From Panax quinquefolius (Eukaryota > Streptophyta > Magnoliopsida > Apiales > Araliaceae), in the NCBI GenBank assembly GCA_020205615.1, contig CM035171.1, forward strand, positions 6,561,601-6,625,600: a stretch of 64,000 nucleotides of DNA, read 5' to 3'. Positions 50,728 to 61,971 of the stretch are shown here, piece after piece (the first letter of the stretch is position 1; each line of letters begins with the position of its first letter). The translations under genes were made by a program, and so were the position numbers. Below the pieces are notes generated by a model. That model had not been told where the DNA came from and did no database searches. It was given only the letters and a program-made list of their open reading frames with translations.

Positions 50728-51436
50728 CTAGTATAATCATGACTGCTTATAAATGATGTGACAAAAGTTCTCGGTGGCACAATGTCATGCGATGATGGAT
50801 AGTTTTGATATGACTATGACTGTGGGTGATTCGGTATAGTCATGACCATTGATAATTTGATGAAAATCCTTGGCCAGTAGTACGTGGATGATTAGATGTG
50901 GTGGTTTATTTATTAAGTCGAGTCTCGGCGATAAAAATTGATGAAAACCTTTTTTAAAACCTAAAAGATAGTAGATTTTATTCTCTACTTTACTCTTTTA
51001 ATGGATTGATATTCATCACGCAGCTTAAACCGGTTGTCTATTGTATTTTATCGGTTTAACATTGTTGAAGACTATTGATAATTTATTACGCATTATCTTA
51101 GTCATAATATTTCTTCTTTGGGCTAGTTGAGCTCACCCTTTCTTTTCACCGTTCTCTCGTGAAATGAGAACATACCGGACGAGTCGAGGAACGGAGTAAT
51201 GGTCCGGAGGATAGCATTAGTAGTCCTCACTATTCTCATTAAATAGTGTGACAATAAATGTAATGAGGACTCTTGAGTATGGATAATATCTAGTAGAGCG
51301 ATATTTGTTTTCAAACTCACGCTTTATGTCGTATTGTACACGGCGCTTATATTAATAAGTTTGTATTTGAATTTATGTACCATGTAAGTGGCGACCCCAA
51401 GATGGGTGACGATACCTTATTTTAGGGGCGTCTACA
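50728..51436 (+). repeat. Last slice of the outer plus-strand LTR-A
   Basis: Continues the LTR from GTATAATCATGAC to TAGGGGCGTCTACA at 51436 (compare 14455-15168). Directly after it comes gag of the LTR-B element, not a primer-binding site, so this is a 3' LTR end. Confidence 0.8.
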
Positions 51437-51439
51437 ACC

Positions 51440-52600
51440 GCTGACTTTGACTTTTCCGGACATCCTTTTGAGTCACCATTCCATTGGATGGGTTTCGATA
51501 TCGTCATAACTCGGCGATATGTCCTTCTTTTCCACAATTATAGCATACCTTAAATCTGTTGTGGGCGGTTTGGTGATATGTCCTCTTTCAAGCATTTGTA
51601 ACATACGACCGGTGGTCTTTCTCTCCCTCGAGCGATTCTTTCTTCTGGCGGCGACGCTTTCACATGGTGGTTGTTGAATCTCCTTTTTAAAATCTCCTCT
51701 CGACTCACTTCTTCTATTTTCATGGCCACGATTACCACCAAAGTGGTTACCGCTTTGTCAGTATTCTTCTTTCTCCGTTGGTTATCATTATTACGATGAT
51801 CGCTATCTTCTATAATCCTGGTTATGGTCCTTCGGTTGAACGTGTTTCGTTATCTTCGCTTAACAACCCGAGCCTTGTTGACAACATCCATAATAGAGAA
51901 AATTTATGAGAAATGAGATATCGGCGTATGTCGGGTTTGAAACCTCTCGAAACATCCGCGTCATACGTTCCTCATTCTCCACCAAATGAGGTCTGAAACT
52001 TGGATAACTCCTGAACTTAGCCTCGTCTTTGGGACACCGCCATGTTATTCTCGCCCCGGTCTAATAAACTCCACTTCCTTCATATAGCCGAATACTTTCG
52101 AAAGTACTTGTCATTGAACTATTTCAAAACGCTCTCCCACGACATGCTAAGTGCAATTTGGATGGGTATGCTTCACGATTCCCACCAAGATGTCTCGCCT
52201 CGCCACGGGAACATAAAGGTAGCGAATGGAACTTTCTCGTTCCTCAGGCATCCCAAGACATCGAATATCTTGGTAATTTGTTTGACCCACGTCTCCGCTT
52301 TAATCGGATCCGCTTTCCCCGCACTCGTGGTCCCACTCTTTGACTTGCATTTGTCAATGTGACCACCCGTGAATTGCTATCATTTTCTCCTCGTATTTTG
52401 ATCACGATTCTCCTTCATTCGATTTTGCATAAACCGCAAAAAGCTTCTAAACATCCCCTCGTTCATCATCTCGCTCGGTGGTGTTGTTCATGGGAGGTAC
52501 ATTGCCACTTGCTGTTGCGTTTCTCCTCGTTGGTAAAGACATGATCTCCACGGTCTCATTTACTCCACTCGTTAATATTCTCAATCGACATTCTCAAATC
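51440..52600 (-). pseudogene. LTR-B gag, frame-disrupted
   Basis: The minus strand carries zinc knuckles CYKC at about 51600 and CYNCGKEGHIAE near 51505-51545. The gag core has FNDKYF-like and NNMAVSQ pieces at about 52030-52130 and EERMTRMF-like sequence near 51960. The arrangement equals LTR-A gag but with clear base differences. Several frame changes break it. The C-terminal part and protease are cut off at 51437. Confidence 0.75.
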
Positions 52601-52760
52601 TTCATATAAAACAAGGGTTAATTAAGGAAATCAATATATCACATAATATCCTATATCTTGACCAACTAACAAATAAGCTTAGGTAGGATACAATAGCGAA
52701 GGATTTACTCGCCTCTTCCTCCTAGTTCTATTCCCGATCTCCGCTGCAGAGATCATATCC

Positions 52761-52775
52761 CTAAGCTCGATACCA
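52761..52775 (-). other. LTR-B primer-binding site
   Basis: Minus strand TGGTATCGAGCTTAG, four bases from the LTR end: the initiator tRNA-Met type, identical to that of LTR-A. Confidence 0.75.
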
Positions 52776-52779
52776 ACCG

Positions 52780-55626
52780 TGACGCCCCAAAATAGGTCCA
52801 TTCCATCTAACCCATTCGAGTCGCCAAATACATGGTGATGTAAATAACTACAACTTTATTAATACATTTGTTGTGCAAAAAATACTGACAACATATATAT
52901 CTTGTGAGTTTAAATACAACTATTGTCTTCTGATAATATACATACCCAAATAAATCCTCATCACAATTATTTATACATTATTTTACAAAATGGTGAGGAC
53001 TACTAAAACAACTCTCTCTATAACCATCATTCCATACCCCAACTCGTACTTTACATTACATTCTAGCCTCTGAGAAGAAAAATGGAACAAAAAGGAAAAG
53101 GTGAGCTCAACTAGCCCAAGAAAGAATATTATGACTAAGATAATATACAACAAATTATCGTTAGTCTTCAACAGGAAAAATCTAATAGAATACAATAGAC
53201 AACCAGGTTTAAATCAACAACCTGCAATGGAAACAACAATTTATTAGAAGAGTTAAGTAGAGAATGCAAACTACTATCTTCTATATATGAATTTAAAAGT
53301 TCATCGTCGATATTTTATCCATGTAACAACAATCAATATATATCTGGGATCAAATATTCATCTTTGCACTACAGCCGAAAAGATATTCATCACTTAGTCA
53401 TGTTCATCTAAACACTGCTCATCTTTGTACTACTAGCCAACGATATTAATCAAGTAGAGTCATATTCATCTCAACACTGCTCATCTTTGCACTACGCCCA
53501 AAGATATTCATCAAGAAATCATTCATCTTCCTGCACTACAGGCCAAAGATATTCAAGAATATCATCATTTAGACCGAGGATGATGAAAAATATTTTTAAG
53601 GAAACGAATCTAAAGGAAACAAAAGAACAAATATTAAGGATTAGTATTTTAAAAATTCAAGTTCAAAAATATTTCATAAGTAATCGAGTGGAGTAAAATT
53701 CAAGAATGATCAAAAACATGGATACAATCAAAGCTAGTATCCATAATAGATATTTTGGACAAAAGGAAGAAATTTCATTTTTCTATGAATAGTCACAGAT
53801 TCATTAATAAAGGTCAGATATCGTGAATAGTAACTCTCAGACACCAAAAGATAGAAATTTCCCAAAAACATCATCACGCTTCGTGAATAGTACTTTCGTG
53901 AATAAGAACTCATGAATAAGAACTTTCGTGAATAAGAACTCATGTGAATAAGAACTCGTGAATAAGAACTCTAATAAGTAACTGAACATGAAAAAGTTCC
54001 AAATTTGATAAAAATTTCTAACAAATATTTACACATAATGATATTGAAGAAATAATATCATTTGAGAGAAAAAATAACATCCCTTACCTCGAAAAGACAA
54101 GATTTCTAGTTGAAACACCTGATATAGGCTATGACTTGAACTTGCACAGATATAGCAATACTCAAAGTATACTCAAAATACTCACAAGAATATTTCGATA
54201 ATATAGAGAGAAAACTTCGCCGTTAAAGGTGTAATTTTCAATTCTAACCCAAGACCCTATTTATAGGAAAATCTTGTAGAACACTAAAGCGAAAATTTAA
54301 TATAATATTAATATTTATAAAACACATTCCTACGCCCACTTTGAAATCTGATTTCAGCCACCAAGCACATGTTAAAGATGGCCACCAACATTTGAAAAAC
54401 GTTTTTCTTAATAAAACATAATTAAAACTTCTAAAAATCAATTATTTCGGAGCTTCGGAACTTAAATAATTCATAATAAATAGCTTTTTTATCAGAAAAA
54501 TTCGAAACTCACGACTTTCCATATGAAATTCCATTATCTACAACTTTGCGGAAGGAAGTTTTTCCAAATTCCAAATGTAAATTAAATCCAAATCCACAAA
54601 CCAAGCGATTTTACAGTTATAATCAAATTTCTACTAATAATTGTGTCCACCAACACACAAAATATGTGTTAAACATTTATTGCCATAAAAATACTCTTCC
54701 TCCTCATATACTCATATATCCCACATTCATTATAAAAATATCACCAAGTAATATATTATTAAAATAATATATTTAAATGAATTATTTTATCGTAAAAGAT
54801 AAAATATTAATTTTCAACAATTGTCACATTAAAAATTTTCTCCAACTATATCCATATAAAATTAATATTTTCCTTATCATATAAATCAATAATTAATTAT
54901 TCATAAATAATATTACTGAATCACAAGATCGGGAACCGTGTAGCTCCTCAGAAAGAGGGCTTTCCAATAAGGATCTCTCCTTACTACATGCAATTAGGTG
55001 ACCAAACCTCTCCTTAGGCAGAACTTTCTAGACATTGCCAATAATGTTATCCAATAATATTATTCGGATAATATGAATTATTGTCTCGATAATGGAAAAT
55101 ACTATGTAATGACAATTTATCAAACAACAAGAATATAAAATATCAATGCAAAGAATTATTGAATCAATAAAATAAAATAATCGAATAAAGAATTCTCGTA
55201 ACAATTATTGAGTAGGCTTTCACGTAAGAATCAATAATTGGTGCAATACTGAAATGTCTTCTTGTTCAACAACGCCGTAGACAGTATGTTTTAATCACCT
55301 ATTATTCTAATAAAGATTAATTGTGAATAACTACGCCAAGTTATTTACAAATAACTTATATTTGTCGTTTCTTCATCCAATCGCTTTTTCGTTATGGGGC
55401 CCACAAAAATCGCTACATTAAATACGAATATTCCCCGACAAAGATCTAATATTCCACGACCAAACGAATATTCCCTAATAATAATGAATATTTTATAACC
55501 ACTGCTTATTCAAATATTTGCATATTTTACCCATAACTATCCACATTAATCAAATCAACCCTTACTATTTCAAAATAATAAATAGAGGAAAATAAATTTC
55601 ATTTATTAATAATTTGGGGTCTTACA
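52780..55626 (-). repeat. LTR-B long terminal repeat (5' LTR)
   Basis: 2847 bp between TGACGCCCCAAAATAGG and GGGGTCTTACA. It contains a ~36-60-bp repeat at 53360-53570 (CTCATCTTTGCACTAC, AAAGATATTCATCA) and a short GTGAATAAGAACTC repeat at 53880-53970. The block with GGTGAGCTCAACTAGCCC is shared with LTR-A. Confidence 0.8.
53880..53970 (+). repeat. GTGAATAAGAACT tandem repeat in LTR-B
   Basis: About five units of 15-18 bp on the theme CGTGAATAAGAACTC. Confidence 0.8.
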
Positions 55627-55662
55627 AATTGACCCCACATTTTTAGTATAGTTTCGCCACTG
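55627..55662. mobile_element. Right end of the hAT MITE (copy X2)
   Basis: Corresponds to 11631-11666, ending CGCCACTG and followed by the target copy TCCATCAT (55663-55670). The LTR-B insertion removed nothing, since AATTG is present at both LTR-B ends. Confidence 0.85.
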
Positions 55663-56757
55663 TCCATCATACATTACATAAATTTAGGGCTAAGATTTAA
55701 AATACAATTACGTCATCCGTTAGTTCAGGACATAGGAAAAAAAAATCGGACAGAATAATATTAAATAATATTTAATATTTTAATTTGAAGTTTACTATTA
55801 GTAAATATTTAATATTATTAGAAAATATTTACAGAGTTGATACATTTTTAATATTTTATTTATAAAATTAGTGTATTTGGTATCCCTTGGGAAGAGAAGA
55901 AAAGTCAAGCGAGCTTGGACAAAGATCGTACTTTGGACTTGATGGCGGTGTTATTTTGCATTTTATTATGAGAAGTGGGTGGTGGTTTGGTGTAAGATTA
56001 GGTGTTTTGAGCTTAGAGAAGAACAATGATGTCATTTTCTTTCCTCTCATTTTGGATATGTGGAATGGAGGAGGTTTTTAGTTTGAGAGTATACGAGTTG
56101 TGGGTTTGGGTTTATGTATCTGTTGGAATTGGGAATGTCCGTTCGCTCTTTGTCAATAACTTATGCACTTTTCATGATCAGTACATTTTTTTATACCGCG
56201 ATTCATAGCCAAACCTTCATATAAAGGTAACCAATTCAGCTTTTATCGGTTACCAATTAATTATAAAAAATTAAGAACAATTTTCAAGTGTTATCTGGAT
56301 TTGTTTTCTTGACGTATGCAACCATGAAAAGCTTTTATTGAGTTACTGAATGGTCGTCGCTTGCATGACATTTTTTTTTTTCATAGTTCAGTTGGTAGCC
56401 AAACTTTCATACAAAAGTAACTAATTCAATTTTATTGGATTACCAATTAATTATAAAAAAAATTCAGAACAGCAGAACAGTTTTCAAGTGTTACTTGAAT
56501 TTGTTTTCTTTAACATGTGCTTGTGCAACCATGATGAGATCAGAGAGTAGCAGTGTGAATTTCCTCTTATTTTTTCCAATACTTTCTACTTTGATCTCTA
56601 TACTTTTTGGTAAGTGTTACATGGTTTATATGTTGCACTCTTTTTGTAATTATTTTGTGAATGTATTAATCTTGTAATTATTTTCTAATTGTTGTATAGT
56701 AGTATAAAGAACCCATTATATAATCTAGGGCTATATTTGTTTGCAACTATTAAGTCA
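55627..56757 (+). repeat. Duplicated block X, right part (copy X2)
   Basis: Second copy of 11625-12737. Here the sequence runs on past GCAACTATTAA into GTCATTTTATAATC, giving the unoccupied version of the LTR-A target at 12738. Confidence 0.9.
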
Positions 56758-58030
56758 TTTTATAATCTCTAAATTAATAGTTTCAAGTTCAAATTTGAAA
56801 ATAAACAAAACACTTGAGATTAATAGTCATATCTCAAGTGTAATTCTTGCAAACAAACATAACCTATGAAAATTAATCACAATCTTTATAAAATTACTCA
56901 TCATTAAAAAATATTACAGATGAGAGAAAGTATGAGAGAAGTATAATAGGAATAGTAATAGTCAATTAATCTTTTGCTAGTGTAATAAAAGAAACATCTG
57001 GCAGTTGCTAGCTGATGCTCCCCACCAAGAAGGGATCTCGCCGGAAATATACTCGAGCTCCAAATTTTAAAATATTTTGTTTTTATTTTCTGTCTTGGCT
57101 TTATATTTGATGATATTCTCTAACATCACTAATAGTAATATTTGAGAACACATGCGTTGCCCCGCCTTATGTGGATCCGCCACTGTATATAATTAATGCC
57201 ATGATCCACTAACCACGTTTAATTGATTTCTGATGGTGGAGTTGTTACATGATCCGCCACTGTATATAATTATTGTTGAAATGAAATGAAAGTTTTGTCG
57301 TCTAGGGATTATTTTTTCCTACTCCTTTTCACAAAGTAACTACTAATTGCTTCTTTCTTTTCGGTTCGTGTGCATGGCCCAAAAATATCATTTTCAAGCC
57401 CCTTCAGTATATATTACTGTAATTAGTTACCCACATAATTAAATTAAAATAGATCTCTTCCATCTCAATAATTGTGTATACACGCCCTCTATTCCATAAT
57501 AATAATTTTTTAGTTTTATGAGCATAAATTAAAAAAATTTATTTAATAATTAAAATTTGTATAAAGAGAGAATTTCCTATAAATGACAAATAAATTTATA
57601 TATATATATATATATATAAACAATCAATTACTATTATTTAATCGAGGGAGTTTATCGTAGTAGCACTCTCACAGGAAGGATTCTAGAAATATAACACAAT
57701 GGTACCCATTCTCAGCTAACGATTAACATGACGCGTATTCGAAGAGACAGTTTAACGATTAATATCACGGGAAGGATTATAGAAATATCACACAATACGT
57801 TTAATTTTTTGAGAAGTATTTTTGTCTCTTAATATTTAGTGTTTAAATTTTTTAATTAAATATTAACTGTTTAATTTTTAATATTATTTAAAATATTAAA
57901 TATAATTTTAATTTTTAATTATTTTCTGTTTAATAAATAATATTTTTTAATATAGGAACAATATAAACTATTAACATTATATTTAATGTTATATAATTAT
58001 TTTTTAATATTTGTACACAACTTTAAAACA
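56758..58030. other. Intergenic stretch upstream of the BAHD gene
   Basis: Contains the inverted partner of 10250-10640 (56995-57305), with two CCGCCACTGTATATAATTA motifs (near 57175 and 57250) resembling hAT ends, and an (AT)n run at about 57597-57619. Otherwise AT-rich sequence with no gene recognised. Confidence 0.6.
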
Positions 58031-58067
58031 ACATATACTCCCTCTGTCACATGACAAAAGTCGTTAT

Positions 58068-58325
58068 TACTCCCTCCGTCTTAAATTAATTGTTCAGTTT
58101 TGATTTTTTTAAGTTAAATTGACTATTTTTAGAATTAATAATTAAACATATATAAATATATTTCTAAAATTATAAAAATTAGGATTGGTAATAAATTGTA
58201 TATACTTTTTTGGTTATAATCTCTTCGCCTATATTTTAGCAAAATAGTAAAAGATTAGTTTTAAAATGGTCAATTTGACTTTAAAAGTCAAAAACGAAAG
58301 CGATTAATTTGGAGACGGATGAGTC
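58068..58325. mobile_element. Stowaway-like MITE, perhaps nested in another
   Basis: ACTCCCTCCGTCTTAAATTA at the left and ATTAATTTGGAGACGGATGAGT at the right are inverted termini of the CTCCCTCCGT class. A second such end (ACTCCCTCTGTCACATGAC) lies just outside at about 58037, and matching sequence (AGTCTCAAGTTAAATGTC) follows the right end, so one MITE probably entered another. Confidence 0.6.
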
Positions 58326-58453
58326 TTATTTTAGATAGTCTCAAGTTAAATGTCTACTTACCTTAAATGATCTATTTTTTACAATAATTTGCCTATAATA
58401 CCCTTATTATTAATTGTTATATTTCTATTTTCTATGCATATTTATGGAACATA

Positions 58454-58710
58454 CTCCCTCCGTTCCCACAATAAAAATCATTATTACTAATTTGGGTTGT
58501 CCCATGTTAAATGTCCACTTTCCTTTAATAACCAAATTTTTATACATTTTTTCCTATTATGCCCGTAACATTAAATATCTCATATTTTTTTTATTCTAAT
58601 TCTCTCTCCATATTTAATGACATAATTATGGACAATTTTTTTATTTTATTCCTCTTCTTAATATCGTGAAAAAAGTCACCACGAACTTTTTATTTTTTGA
58701 GACGGAGGAG
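58454..58710. mobile_element. Stowaway-like MITE with TA target duplication
   Basis: CTCCCTCCGTTCCCAC at 58454 and GAGACGGAGGAG ending at 58710, flanked by TA on both sides (58452-58453, 58711-58712). 257 bp, non-coding. It lies about 190 bp upstream of the BAHD start codon. Confidence 0.7.
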
Positions 58711-58898
58711 TAACTAAGAATGTCTGTATCTGATTAAATGAAATTTAAATATAGACAATTTTGTCGTTTTATCATATTTCTTAATATGCTCAAAAAGTCA
58801 ACTTAAATAACGAAAGTACATAAGACCATAATTACGAAAATGGCAATTGTTTTTCCGATCCCTATTTAATTAAGAATTAGCAGTGAGATTGGAATGCA

Positions 58899-60310
58899 AT
58901 GGGTGCAACCAACATGATGGTGAGCGTCCTTGAGCAATGCCGAATCTCACCACCACCAGGTGCCGTTGCTGACACCTCTTTACCGCTCACATTTTCGACA
59001 TAAAATGGCTTATGGTTCCTCCGGTTCACCACCTTCTTTTCTACGGTTTACCCAACTCTAAAACCGACTTCACCCAAACACTTGTTCCAAATCTCAAAAT
59101 TCGTTATCCCTAGCTCTTAAACACTACTTTCCATTAGCCGGTAACTCCATAATCCCTCAACAAGTCTTTCTCTAGCAGCAGCCCCAAATTCGTTACCTAA
59201 ATGGGGACTCGGTTTCACTAACAGTTGCCGAGTGCACTAGTAAAGATTTCAATCATTTAGCAGGGAATCACGCTCGAGATGTCAATGAATTATTTCCTCG
59301 TTCCTCAACTTCCACCCGGAACCTCCGTGGGAGGCTGCGTTGTATCTCCACTCTTCGCTGTTCAGGTGACCTTTTTTCCCAACCATGGCACAACTGTCGG
59401 ATTTACAATTTCCCACGTCGCTGCCGATGGAAAAAGTATGTGCAATTTCATCCGGGCATGGGCTTCAATCGCCAAACAACTATGCAGCACCGGAGATAAT
59501 AAAGATGAGGCATCATCCGTATTGTTCCCGGTTCCATTTTATGATAGGAGTGTGATCAAAGATCCCAAGGGGATAACTAACATTTTATGGAGCCATTATT
59601 TAAAGATAAAAATAAAGCAGCAGGAGAATTTTCAACCTCAACCTCAACCAGAACCAGCTGCTGCGCCACAGCTTGTTCAAGCCACAATTGTCATGTATCG
59701 ATCCGATATTCAAGATCTCAAGAACTTGGTGTTAACCAAACTGCCAATATTAGCACACGTCTCATCTTTTACGGTGGTATGTGCTTATCTATGGTCCTGT
59801 ATGGCAAAAGCACGCGTGGCTATTGGCCAGGAGGTGCGCGATGAAAATGAAGAAGAGAATTTCGCATTTGTGATGGATTGTCGCGCTCGTTTGGATCCAC
59901 CCTTACCTGATACTTACTTTGGGAATTGCTTAGTGGGTTGTTCGGCAACCCGAAAGAGCGCGGAATTAGTAGGAGAGGAAGGGATTGTGGCGGCAGCTGA
60001 AGGGATAGGAGAGACTATTCATAGAAAGGTATATAATGAGGAGGGAGGAGTCTTGAAAGACGCAGAGTTGTGGTACGCCGCCTTTGAAACGATCACGACG
60101 CAGAAGGCTTTTATGATTGCTGGATCACCGAAGTTTGACTATTATAGTACAGATTTTGGGTGGGGGACACCAAAAAAGCTTGAAGTTGTTTCCCAGAAAT
60201 GTTCCCTGAATTCGGAAGGAGATGTGGAAATTGGAGTGTGCTTCCCTAAGAATTTGGTCGAAGCTTTCACTAATATGTTCGCCAAAGGACTAGTTAAGGT
60301 GAAACCTTGA
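58899..60310 (+). CDS. BAHD acyltransferase, malonyltransferase-like; 5' third frame-disrupted
   Basis: By family it moves a malonyl or similar acyl group from CoA to a flavonoid or phenolic glucoside in the cytosol. The frame from 59279 to the stop at 60308-60310 is open for 343 residues. It carries HVAAD (HXXXD; residues 46-50, bases 59414-59428), YFGNC (213-217) and DFGWG (292-296); the last two are typical of the flavonoid/phenolic malonyltransferase clade. The true start is probably ATG at 58899 (MGATNMMVSVLEQCRISPPP), giving about 470 codons, a usual BAHD length. Between 58899 and 59285 the reading changes frame near 58995, 59102 and 59280, and TAG stands at 59173-59175; conserved pieces continue in each frame (HHLLFYGLPN, LALKHYFPLAGN, HLAGNHARDVNE). 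Two of the shifts sit beside T runs, so consensus error is possible. No intron was seen. The substrate cannot be deduced. Confidence 0.88.
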
Positions 60311-61035
60311 TTAATTAGCTTAGAAGAATGTTGCTTTTTCTAAGCTAAAGCCAGAGAAGTTCTCAAATCTTAATTTTAATATTACTCCGTATATTATTAT
60401 GATCATCCTAGTCCATTAATTAAACAGTTACTGTGTTTTCTAAACTAGTAGTTGGCCTTGTCCGGCGCCAGCAGCTTTAATTTCCTTGGGGGATACAAAT
60501 TTTCTTTTTCTTTTTCTTTATGATCACAATCATAAATAAAAATATCAGTTTCCTATTTTTACTTTTATGTGTTCTCTCTATAGACTTTCACTCTTTAAAA
60601 GATTTGCACTTTTGTGTTATTCATTAGTTGCAGTCTTGTACACGCTACTCTCTTGAAAGGGATATCAAAATATTTTGAATTGAAGTTAAAAAAACTCACG
60701 TTTAATGCATAATTATTACTACAATTTTTTTTTACTTCAAAATAAAAAATCTGAACATAGATAACTAAAAAAACATTAAAAAATCTAAATCATAATAAAA
60801 TATGTACAAAAATTTAATTAAAGAATAAAATTTAAAAAAAATGAAATTTATCATTAAAATAAATAATTTTGAAAAAAAGACCAAAATATTAACATTTTAA
60901 AAATATAACATGTTAAATCGAAAGTAATATTACTTATTTTATTCAAATTGTTATATAAAAAATAGATATAAAATTTAAGAATGAATAATAAGATTTCGGG
61001 CTTTGGACGGAGTATACGATTAGACCTAGCGAAAT
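60311..61035. other. BAHD 3' flank, intergenic
   Basis: AT-rich sequence. A possible polyadenylation signal AATAAA occurs at about 60535. No gene or transposon end was recognised before the X block begins at 61036. Confidence 0.5.
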
Positions 61036-61370
61036 GGATAAGCAAATTGGGATTGCAAAACCCATTAACTTTTTCTCCATTGATATGGGTTATTTCTGAA
61101 ACTATATAGTTATTAGATATTCAGATCCAGTTAATTTGGAAACGGACATAAAAAATTATTAAGGGTTTCTTTTATAGGTGAATCCAAAAGGTTGGGAGTT
61201 CAGTTTTATTGATCAGGGTTTTCTTTTATTTAATTTTTTCTTTAATTTACGTTTGTTTTAATTTTTCCAATTATTTTAAATTAATTTTAATTTTCTTTTA
61301 CCTTTGTTTGGCTTTTGAGAATCCTAAGAGAAAGATTTTTGATGAATTTTAATAATTTAATGTTTATATC
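61036..61370 (+). repeat. Duplicated block X, left part (copy X3)
   Basis: Third copy, equivalent to 8402-8775. The next ~215 bp (61371-61586) are unique to this copy and replace about 2.0 kb of X1 that holds the SPOC fragment and one hAT-like MITE. Confidence 0.85.
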
Positions 61371-61586
61371 TTTAATCTTTTAGTAATTTAGTTTTCAAAA
61401 TTGTTACTGTTGGAATAATCTTAAATTATTGTTTGACTTCTGTTTTCTTAAATCTAGCGACGCCTTTTGATGACAGATATGAACAAGAAGTTTCGAGAAA
61501 ACTAGTGTATAAACTAAGTTAAGTATAATTCCAATGGATGACTTTTGTATAATCAATTGCATTATGTGTTGTTATCTTTGGAGGTA

Positions 61587-61971
61587 ATTTTTGTTATCAG
61601 TGAGTGCGCATTCATATTTCGAAACTATGGTTTGTAGATATGGTATTTTGGTTCTACCACAAATTTTTGTTTCATTACTTAAAAGACTTTTTAGTTTGAA
61701 AAAAATAATAATAATTAATTATCAAGTTCAAGCAAGTGGTGGTATTAATAATTTCTACTTGGGTTAAAATTTCAATTTCTACAAAAATGTTCCGGTTTCC
61801 CACTTACTTCGTTTCTTTGAAGGACTAGTTAAGGTGAGATCATTACTGTAGTGTTAATATTTTCAACATTTTCAGTTAACGACTGGTTCCATCCAATTTA
61901 CATGTTTCGATTTCATAGTCTCATCTATAAGTGCCACTATATATATATATATAAAATAACATCTCCATCAT
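61587..61971 (+). repeat. Duplicated block X, middle part (copy X3)
   Basis: Equivalent to 10786-11172, from TAATTTTTGTTATCAGTGAG to the MITE target TCCATCAT (61964-61971). It lacks the clean right end of the hAT-like MITE present at 11015. Confidence 0.85.
61818..61838 (+). pseudogene. Remnant of a BAHD acyltransferase 3' end (X3)
   Basis: TGAAGGACTAGTTAAGGTGA, as at 11021-11040. It matches the last codons (KGLVKV) of the gene at 58899-60310. Confidence 0.5.

Larger units (their letters stand above)
12738..51436 (+). mobile_element. Outer LTR-A retrotransposon (plus strand), split by nested insertions
   Basis: Order on the plus strand: 5' LTR 12738-15166, PBS, gag and protease to about 17592; insertion (17600-26795); rest of the internal region 26800-30813, itself hit by a solo LTR (27578-30038); polypurine tract; then a 3' LTR seen as three slices (30814-31850, 42493-42540, 50728-51436) between further insertions. 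No reverse transcriptase or integrase is present, so the family is non-autonomous with gag and protease only. The flanks (ACTATTAA left, ACCGCTGA right) do not match and lie in different host sequence, so the two ends may come from different insertions joined by recombination. Confidence 0.7.
51437..55626 (-). mobile_element. LTR-B retrotransposon, 5' part (minus strand)
   Basis: 5' LTR 55626-52780, PBS 52775-52761, gag to about 51440, where the LTR-A pile begins. The outer end TTACA at 55626 is followed by AATTG, the 5-bp target duplication whose partner precedes the LTR-B end at 62440. It is a relative of LTR-A: the PBS is the same, gag is similar, and the LTRs share a block around 53095-53220. 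Confidence 0.8.

Noticed and set aside
51437..55626. LTR-B as a complete element in place
   Set aside because: Only the 5' LTR, PBS and part of gag are present. The 3' LTR end with the matching target duplication is 7 kb away on the wrong side, at 62440.
59587..59844. 85-codon frame inside the BAHD gene
   Set aside because: Wrong-frame shadow of the acyltransferase; the in-frame protein carries all three family motifs.
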